A stretch of 64,000 nt of DNA from JADFXI01 sp963784135 (GTDB lineage: Bacteria > Nitrospirota > Thermodesulfovibrionia > Thermodesulfovibrionales > Dissulfurispiraceae), in assembly GCA_963784135.1 (NCBI GenBank), contig CAWAQG010000004.1, positions 806,001 through 870,000 of the forward strand, read 5' to 3'. Of this stretch, positions 58,733 through 64,000 are shown in pieces. Below the pieces are notes generated by a model. The model saw only the letters and a list, made by a program, of their open reading frames with translations, ran no database searches and was not told the origin of the DNA. Position numbers and translations under genes: made by a program. The stretch's first letter is position 1; each line of letters starts with the position of its first letter.

Positions 58733-59827
58733 TTAGGCTTTTTCGTCTCTTGCTTTATATAGAGAGTCAAGTTTGTCAGTGATGTCCTTTTGCTCTTTCG
58801 GAGAGAGTTTTGTCTTTTTCTGGTCGATGCGCATGAGTTCTTCCCGAAGAGTGTCTATCGACCAAACTGCAGCCATGCCTTTATCGGTCTTTGGCTTTTG
58901 TTGAATGTTTACCCATATTATTGCCGGCTCGACACCCGTTTTGTCGATGTTTTGGACCTTTAGGTAGCTTGACAGGCGCGCAGCATTTTTTCTGACCTGT
59001 TTTGTGGGGCTTTTCTTGATTCTCCAGTCTGTTCCCTGTAGGATTTCCCATTGTTCTCCAATATTTCGAAATTGTCCGTTCAAATTTTTCACTTCGAGGA
59101 CCCAGATCCCTTGCGGTCCAACGAGGACAGCATCCATGTCCGACCCTCTTTTTTCTGGTAAGAGAAGGTTACGGTATACCGACCATTTTTTGTCTAGCGT
59201 TCGCTCTATGATGCGTGAGGCGAGTTCCTCTCCGATTCGCCCTTTGCGGCAGTTTTCTATTTCATCATTAATTTTATCAATCAGACGGTCGAAGACTTTA
59301 ATGAGGACAATTAATAGGGCAAGGCCGATGGTCAGGAAGATTGCTGTAGGCATCAGTTGTTGAAAGGAATGGATGTTAGATAGCTCATTTAGTCCTCTTG
59401 CGAAATATCCGTTGGCCAGATTGTGAATTTCAAAAGTGACACTGGAGCCGACGAGGAGTCCGAGGAGACCCCCGGCTAACATCGTCAGCTGGTGTTGTCT
59501 TCTTTCAGTATAGGTCCAGTTTTTTGGCGAGATGACTTTGGGGGGGTCTATTACATCTGATGTTTCAACCGAATTTTGTAGTTGGTCAAGAAGAACTTTC
59601 TTGCCTACTTCCCGCTCTCGTGGTGTATGTCCTCGTTGCGCTAAATATCCCAGATCCGACCATGTTAGTGTTCCTGCATCCAGCCGCTTACCGATAGGTT
59701 CCCCGAAGTTATTATCCCGGCGGTGACGTTCCGTGTTAACCGACCATGGAAAGTCGTATGCTTGATCAAGAGACATCTCTTTTGCTTCGGCTGGCTGGTT
59801 TGGATTTTTGCTATTTACTGTAGCCAT
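58733..59827 (-). CDS. NERD-domain membrane protein
   Basis: A 364-residue protein. N-terminal polar part (about 1-120), two membrane helices (about 125-145 and 168-190), then a nuclease-related NERD domain: GRIGEELASRIIERTLD, LPEKRGSDMDAVLVGPQGIWVLEVKNLNGQF with the D-x(n)-E-x-K pattern of restriction-type nucleases, and WRIKKSPTKQVRKNAARL. A short C-terminal tail follows. NERD proteins are common near defence and mobile DNA but their target is unknown. It faces the toxin gene and is divergent from the helical protein at 60049. Confidence 0.8.
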   Translation of the reverse strand: MATVNSKNPNQPAEAKEMSLDQAYDFPWSVNTERHRRDNNFGEPIGKRLDAGTLTWSDLGYLAQRGHTPREREVGKKVLLDQLQNSVETSDVIDPPKVISPKNWTYTERRQHQLTMLAGGLLGLLVGSSVTFEIHNLANGYFARGLNELSNIHSFQQLMPTAIFLTIGLALLIVLIKVFDRLIDKINDEIENCRKGRIGEELASRIIERTLDKKWSVYRNLLLPEKRGSDMDAVLVGPQGIWVLEVKNLNGQFRNIGEQWEILQGTDWRIKKSPTKQVRKNAARLSSYLKVQNIDKTGVEPAIIWVNIQQKPKTDKGMAAVWSIDTLREELMRIDQKKTKLSPKEQKDITDKLDSLYKARDEKA

Positions 59828-59910
59828 GGTGCATATTGTACAATCTTTTTATGGAAAATTTATATTAACGTTGAAAAGCTCCTATGGCAGAAGCGATGAA
59901 AAAAGATGAA

Positions 59911-60012
59911 ACGGATCCCTCGATGAAGTTGTCATATCCAATGTTTACACGCAGGAGGCCGCGATAAATGTCCTCGTGAAGAAGGGTCTGATAAGTAAGC
60001 AAGAGATTTAGA
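59911..60012 (+). pseudogene. Fragment of a small protein, start lost
   Basis: The frame codes DEVVISNVYTQEAAINVLV and ends KQEI-stop, which looks like a natural C-terminus, but an in-frame stop lies at 59908-59910 and no start codon precedes it. An ATG-started frame just upstream (59885) would join it only by a frameshift. Probably gene decay. Nothing else is seen in 59828-60048. Confidence 0.25.
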
Positions 60013-60048
60013 TGAAATAAATTGCATGAAGGCGGCTCCGGAGGGGAA

Positions 60049-60741
60049 ATGAAAGAAGAGATCAAAGAGCTTTTAGATGAAGCGAAACTTAATATCAACA
60101 ATCTAAAGTCGGGATTAGTTATCCGCACCGATCCTGCACAAGTGTCTTTTATCGCAAAAACTCCATATAAAGCTCTGAATATCAGGGAGGCATTATTATA
60201 TAGGGTGACCGATTTGGCAGATGCTACATACATGCTTATTGAATCGGATAATTTGGTTGCAGCAGCTTGTACTGCCCGGGCATTTCAGGAGACCGTTGCA
60301 CTTTTATTCTGTGTAAATAGAAAAACAAAAAAAGCCATAGCTGGAAACGACGTTGCTTGTTTGGATAAAGATCTTATGAGAATCCTTTTAGGAGCTAAAA
60401 ATAACCAGGATATGCCAGACCCCATAAATATTCTGACAATGGTGGACGGAGTTAATAAAGATATCCCCGGCTTCAGAGATGTCTATGACAATTTGTCTGA
60501 GTTAGCACATCCTAACTGGGCTGGAACATTAGGGACATACACCAAGGTCAACAAAGAAATGCTCTGGACCGATTATGGGAAGAATATTAGACTTGGAGAT
60601 ACAAACCGTCAGCAAATTGCTTTTGCGTTAAATGCCGGGCTTGATATTGTTATCTCAGCATATAATGAATTTACAGAGTTTATGCCAGATCTGATAAATA
60701 TATGTGAAGAGGCAATAAGATCAAAAAAACACTTAATTTAA
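60049..60741 (+). CDS. Soluble helical protein, possibly HEPN-like
   Basis: About 230 residues from ATG 60049, which follows GGAGGGG; the open frame extends to 60022. Almost all helix by its pattern. LADATYMLIESDNLVAAACTARAFQETVALLFCVN and FRDVYDNLSELAHPNWAGT have the Arg/His placing of some HEPN or DUF5677-type families found in toxin and defence proteins, but the R-x(4)-H core is not clear. No membrane segment or signal. It stands next to a NERD gene and a PIN toxin locus. Confidence 0.45.
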   Translation: MKEEIKELLDEAKLNINNLKSGLVIRTDPAQVSFIAKTPYKALNIREALLYRVTDLADATYMLIESDNLVAAACTARAFQETVALLFCVNRKTKKAIAGNDVACLDKDLMRILLGAKNNQDMPDPINILTMVDGVNKDIPGFRDVYDNLSELAHPNWAGTLGTYTKVNKEMLWTDYGKNIRLGDTNRQQIAFALNAGLDIVISAYNEFTEFMPDLINICEEAIRSKKHLI

Positions 60742-60863
60742 CGGTTCTTGGCCGCTGATTAACAATGTATTTTCGTAACAATTTTCATGTGTACTCTGCA
60801 ACCTATTCAGGATAACCCACGGTGGCGTATTTCTGTGAGCAAATGCAATTTTCACTTCTTTAC

Positions 60864-61061
60864 TTAACCATGCTTTTTGATATGAGATATAAACTTCTGG
60901 AACTTCTCCCCATGCCCTTCCTTAATCGACCAGCGCTTGACCTCTTTCATATCGACCTCTTGGTCTTTAACGACTGCTATAACTTGATTCAGTGCTTGCG
61001 GATCGTTCCAGTGGTAATAGGCGGCCAACCGGTCCTTTACGCAATCTGTCGGAGTCAGCAT
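60864..61061 (-). pseudogene. C-terminal remnant of a nucleotidyltransferase-associated protein
   Basis: Reading on the minus strand, GTII-MLTPTDCVKDRLAAYYHWND and LNQVIAVVKDQEVDMKEVKRWSIKEGH resemble, from memory, the ends of small nucleotidyltransferase-fold proteins of mobile DNA. The reading frame is open right back to the priA stop at 61113-61115, with no upstream domain, so the front half is missing. It may be a small gene from ATG 61061. The 371-bp gap 60742-61112 shows only this. Confidence 0.3.
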
Positions 61062-61112
61062 GATAATAGTGCCTTGAGATGAAGCGGGCCCCTGATTCAG
61101 CGCGGCTATTAT

Positions 61113-63122
61113 TCAGATTTTCAGGGGATCGACTTCCACAACTATTTTTGCGCCTTTTATCTTCGCGAGTCCCTTCAGCACAGACCTGGCTGCATCTCGC
61201 AGCGTATTTCTGTCCCTTGATTTCAGAAGCAGTTGTATGCAGCGGTGATACTTTTTTGAATGATAAGGGAGTTCCACAGGACCAAGGACTTCCACACTGC
61301 CGGGGCCTATGGCGCCTGCGGCCCGCTGCATTTCGGCCAACAACCGCTCCGGCTCCTTCTGAACATCCTGGAAGGGCACAGTAAAAAGTATGAGCTTAGC
61401 ATAAGGAGGATTATTAAAAGCCTTCCGCTGCTCCAGCTCGTAACGGTAAAAGCCGTCGAAATCATAGGCCCTGATAAACCGCAATATATTGTTCTGAGGC
61501 ATTTTGGTCTGAAGAAAGACAGTGCCGTCCTGCCTGACCATTTGGGCGACTGTAATTATCTCCTGAAACGCCCTTTCATAGAGTCTGAAGTCGGGCTGTA
61601 AAAGAAGCGCGTCCGTATTCAGAAAAGCGGCTGCGCTGAATGGCCTTTCCACTTCAACGCCGGCGGGCCCTGCGCCTTCAGCAGAAACGGCAGCGCTTTT
61701 CTTGAAAGCCAGACCCTTCGCATAAGAGGTCCCGACCACGAGTGCGGCAAGGTCGGGATTGTTCTCGGTAATAACGCGGCCGACAGACCTGCCTTTTTCA
61801 ACAAGCAGGGCCTCCGCTTTCAACAGCAGTTCGACCTGCTCTTTGACCCTCTCAGTGCCTGAGCCGTAAGCCCCTATCGCAGTTCCCCCGCACTGCTTGC
61901 AAGATACAAAACTTTTCTCTGTGGACCCGCAATGCCGGCATTTCAGAACACCTTCTCCCTTATGGAAAACAAGAGGCACATCACATGTCCCGCACCGCCC
62001 GACAAATCCGCATTCCTCACAACGCAGCATCGAATAACCTTTCCTGCTTGACAGGAAAAGGAACCGCTCCTTCAGCGAGGCAATACGTCTGGCTTCCTTC
62101 AGTATCTCCTGGGACAAAATCATGCGGTCGCCGCCTGCGCCGCGCATGGCGATAATTTTTATTTTAGGGCGTTCTGCAGGCCTCTCTTTCAACAGACGCC
62201 TGTCGTGTTCAAGCATCGCATATTTGCCGACTCTCACATTATATACAGATTCCACCGACGGACAGATAGAAGAGAGAAGAACGCATGCCTTTTCGTGGAA
62301 CCCCCTCATGACAGCTACGTCCCTTCCGTTATATCTGGGCCCCTCCTCCGCCTTATAGGAACTGCTGTGCTCGGCCAACACCGCAATAAATGAAACTTTC
62401 CTGATAGGCGCAAGGATAGCGGAACGCGTCCCGACAACTATGTCCGATACATCTGCGATAATTCTTTTGAGCGCGCCCGCCGCCTCTTTCCTCGAAAGTT
62501 TACTGTGGAGCACGCAAACCCGCTCGCCGAAAAGGTCTTTGAGGGGTGATACGATCTGTTCCAGGTGTGCAATTTCAGGAGCGAGTATGACCGCATGACG
62601 AAGAGAGTCCTTCAAAAGCGTCAGTGCCCCGATTAATAACGACCTCTCTTCGCTTGAGGACCCCGCTCGGTAAAGAAATGAGCGGTACCCCTGCAGTCCG
62701 ATGTTTGTGCAGATTGCCGATACCGCAGCATTAGTTGCAGCTTCGCACGGAACTATAACAGGTTTCCCAGGGCCGACCGCCGCCGCCTGATCTTCTGTCC
62801 CTTTTGTAACAATGGATGCAATCTCTTCAAAAAAACTGCTTCTGAGAGCTGTGCCTACTGGAGTGAGATAATAGTCAGCCAGCCATTGCAGGAATGCAAT
62901 GGCGCTGGTTGACATAACGTTTTGATAAATTTCCCGAACTTCCCTGATATCTTTTTTTATCGCCATCTCCGGCTTTTCGCAGGTGCTCATGACAAGGCCG
63001 AGGATGTTCCTGCCCATCAGCGGGGCCCGTACTATTCTCCCTGTCAGATCAGCCGGCGCGCCGTCAGGCGCCTTATAAGTAAGAGGAGGGATTTTCAATG
63101 GAAACGCCACGTTTACATACAT
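61113..63122 (-). CDS. priA: PriA-family primosomal protein with degenerate helicase motifs
   Basis: A 669-residue PriA homologue (usual length about 700-800). The 3'-DNA binding domain (about 1-105), both helicase lobes and the zinc-binding insert (CEECGFVGRCGTC and CRHCGSTEKSFVSCKQCG, all eight Cys) are there, as are VLHSKLSRKE, GTRSAI and GSGTERV. Yet the catalytic motifs are ruined: Walker A GSGKT reads RAGSSSEER (152-160), DEEH reads LAEH (249-252), motif III SAT reads SSICPS, and motif VI QVAGRAGR reads VAQMVRQDG. An ATPase-dead PriA is known from Deinococcus radiodurans. It may still place the replicative helicase at forks. ATG 63122 lies eight bases after a -10 box, with no ribosome site. 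Confidence 0.88.
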   Translation of the reverse strand: MYVNVAFPLKIPPLTYKAPDGAPADLTGRIVRAPLMGRNILGLVMSTCEKPEMAIKKDIREVREIYQNVMSTSAIAFLQWLADYYLTPVGTALRSSFFEEIASIVTKGTEDQAAAVGPGKPVIVPCEAATNAAVSAICTNIGLQGYRSFLYRAGSSSEERSLLIGALTLLKDSLRHAVILAPEIAHLEQIVSPLKDLFGERVCVLHSKLSRKEAAGALKRIIADVSDIVVGTRSAILAPIRKVSFIAVLAEHSSSYKAEEGPRYNGRDVAVMRGFHEKACVLLSSICPSVESVYNVRVGKYAMLEHDRRLLKERPAERPKIKIIAMRGAGGDRMILSQEILKEARRIASLKERFLFLSSRKGYSMLRCEECGFVGRCGTCDVPLVFHKGEGVLKCRHCGSTEKSFVSCKQCGGTAIGAYGSGTERVKEQVELLLKAEALLVEKGRSVGRVITENNPDLAALVVGTSYAKGLAFKKSAAVSAEGAGPAGVEVERPFSAAAFLNTDALLLQPDFRLYERAFQEIITVAQMVRQDGTVFLQTKMPQNNILRFIRAYDFDGFYRYELEQRKAFNNPPYAKLILFTVPFQDVQKEPERLLAEMQRAAGAIGPGSVEVLGPVELPYHSKKYHRCIQLLLKSRDRNTLRDAARSVLKGLAKIKGAKIVVEVDPLKI

Positions 63123-63130
63123 GCTTTAAA

Positions 63131-63158
63131 GATATATAATATGTAAAGAAGAATACAA
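63131..63158 (-). promoter_or_regulatory. Probable promoter of priA
   Basis: On the minus strand TTGTAT (63153-63158), 16 bases, then TATATC (63131-63136); the ATG begins eight bases later. IS copy 3 begins 17 bp upstream of the -35 box. Confidence 0.4.
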
Positions 63159-63175
63159 GGAAATTGGCGGTTTAG

Positions 63176-64000
63176 TGTTGTCAACAAATAGAGTTGTCCG
63201 GTTTTAGAGCAAATAAACTGTCCGGTTCTGCAGGGTGGCTGCGCATGGAACATGGCAGGCCACCGATGTCAGTTTTATTGAGTCTCATGCCGCTGCATGT
63301 GAGCACTTTGCAATCTCCTTTCCTTTAGGGTCAAAGACCGCCAGTTTTCTCGGTCCATGGAATATAGCAAGGCCACCATCCGGATAACGATGGACGCGAA
63401 CTTCGACCTTAACGTAGTGGCAGCGATATTGATTTGGCGGGATCTGAAGTTTTAGCCCATCGAACTTTACACAGTTGTCGTTGCCTACGGTGCGGTCATA
63501 CTGTTCGCATAGGATGTCTTCCAAGGCAGTGCCTGCCCAAGTCACGAACACGCTCTGTGGTTCCTGCGGGACAACAGTGAACTCGGCATTATGGGCTGGC
63601 ATATAAGTACTGGCAAGATAATCATTGGCCTGCTTCATCTCAGTAATGCCCGCCATTGCAAGCTCCTTGACGAGGCGGTCTTGATGAGTTTCGAAGGCTC
63701 GCTCAGAACGACCCCTGGCCTCAGGAGAATACGCAGCAATCATCTTAATTCCAAGTTGGCTCATTGCACGACCGAACTGGGTAAGATTTGATTTGTCCAC
63801 TTTCCCTCCGGCCTCAGGTGTATGCCAGTAGTGACTTCCACGATCCGTATACAACGAAGCAAACAATCCGTGTTGCTCAATAACTTCTTTTACCCCTTGA
63901 AAGCTGCTTTGAGTGCCTTCCTCCTGCACAAAAAACATCGAGTAGTGTTCACTCGTGGCATCATCCATAGTTACGATTAGATCCCAGTATTTTCCTTCAA
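63176..64000 (-). mobile_element. Insertion sequence copy 3, IS1202/ISNCY-like, cut by right window edge
   Basis: The right inverted repeat starts TGTTGTCAAC at 63176, as at the end of copy 2. The visible 825 bases match copy 2 very closely, its coding part at 715 bp distance exactly (63285-64000 versus 49603-50318). The expected 16-bp target would be 63160-63175; the partner is outside the window. Confidence 0.93.
63285..64000 (-). CDS. DDE integrase-core transposase of IS copy 3 (partial, N-terminus outside window)
   Basis: The 238 visible codons are identical in protein sequence to residues 155-392 of copy 2, with the D-D-E segments VTMDDATSEHYS, LYTDRGSHYW and EARGRSERAF. The frame is open at the window edge. 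High identity of copies 2 and 3 suggests recent transposition. Confidence 0.92.
   Translation of the reverse strand, partial: EGKYWDLIVTMDDATSEHYSMFFVQEEGTQSSFQGVKEVIEQHGLFASLYTDRGSHYWHTPEAGGKVDKSNLTQFGRAMSQLGIKMIAAYSPEARGRSERAFETHQDRLVKELAMAGITEMKQANDYLASTYMPAHNAEFTVVPQEPQSVFVTWAGTALEDILCEQYDRTVGNDNCVKFDGLKLQIPPNQYRCHYVKVEVRVHRYPDGGLAIFHGPRKLAVFDPKGKEIAKCSHAAA

Noticed and set aside
59865..60233. Minus-strand 122-residue ORF
   Set aside because: It overlaps the better supported plus-strand gene at 60049, has no ribosome site and no domain-like pattern.
1..64000. tRNA genes or rRNA
   Set aside because: Scanning for T-loop motifs and cloverleaf arms by eye gave nothing convincing; a tRNAscan run would settle this.
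1..64000. Composite transposon bounded by IS copies 1 and 3
   Set aside because: The two edge copies have the same orientation but differ in sequence lineage, and the DNA between is mostly core housekeeping genes; 62 kb of such content is unlikely to be one mobile unit.

Overview
The window looks like chromosomal DNA of a Gram-negative, probably anaerobic bacterium. Outer-membrane porins, two-partner secretion, a LptC/OstA-like protein, type IV minor pilins with PilY1, MoeA fused to a periplasmic-binding-like domain, an Rrf2/TusA/NifS/NifU block and very many short palindromic repeats together suggest Nitrospirota (Thermodesulfovibrionia-like) or a deltaproteobacterial relative. This is an inference from gene content, not a phylogenetic result. 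No rRNA, tRNA or CRISPR array was seen.

Layout. 1-1062: left-truncated insertion sequence (copy 1). 1079-6380: mgtC with a long leader, OprB-like porin, CDF transporter, MFS transporter. 6671-17566: a co-oriented block of CHASE2 adenylate cyclase, TpsB, a 2065-residue GLUG-repeat TpsA adhesin and a FecR-domain protein. 17805-19938: small exported, LptC-like and Ig-like proteins. 20080-27693: minor pilins and PilY1, bracketed by an inverted pair of about 121-bp repeats. 28079-31258: two-component system and a DsbC-like protein. 31559-33246: scpB and a LysM-NlpC/P60 hydrolase. 33491-36741: two GT-C type membrane proteins. 36785-49008: a long minus-strand run, in transcription order rrf2, tusA-like, nifS-like, nifU, response regulator, valS, a beta-repeat protein, nadC, purM, M23 peptidase, bactofilin and moeA fusion. 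49060-50427: complete IS (copy 2) with a 16-bp target duplication. 50652-53575: SLH-DUF3443 and DUF2844 proteins plus a small exported protein. 54034-57649: periplasmic MsrB, TIGR04282/TIGR04283-type glycosyltransferases and a pyridine-nucleotide disulfide oxidoreductase. 57725-58583: RHH/PIN toxin-antitoxin pair. 58733-60741: NERD protein and a soluble helical protein. 61113-63122: a PriA with ruined helicase motifs. 63176-64000: IS copy 3, cut by the window edge.

Main points for a second look. (1) All three IS copies lie one target-duplication length (16-17 bp) upstream of a recognisable -35 box. (2) PriA has lost its Walker A, DEEH, SAT and arginine-finger motifs. (3) The NifS-like protein has Gln where the PLP lysine belongs. 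(4) Three palindrome-framed elements share a core but each has different, perfectly matched arms. (5) Dispersed palindromes supply stop codons and C-termini to several genes. (6) Several genes look leaderless. (7) The CHASE2 cyclase/TPS adhesin/FecR block may be a cAMP-linked adhesion module.
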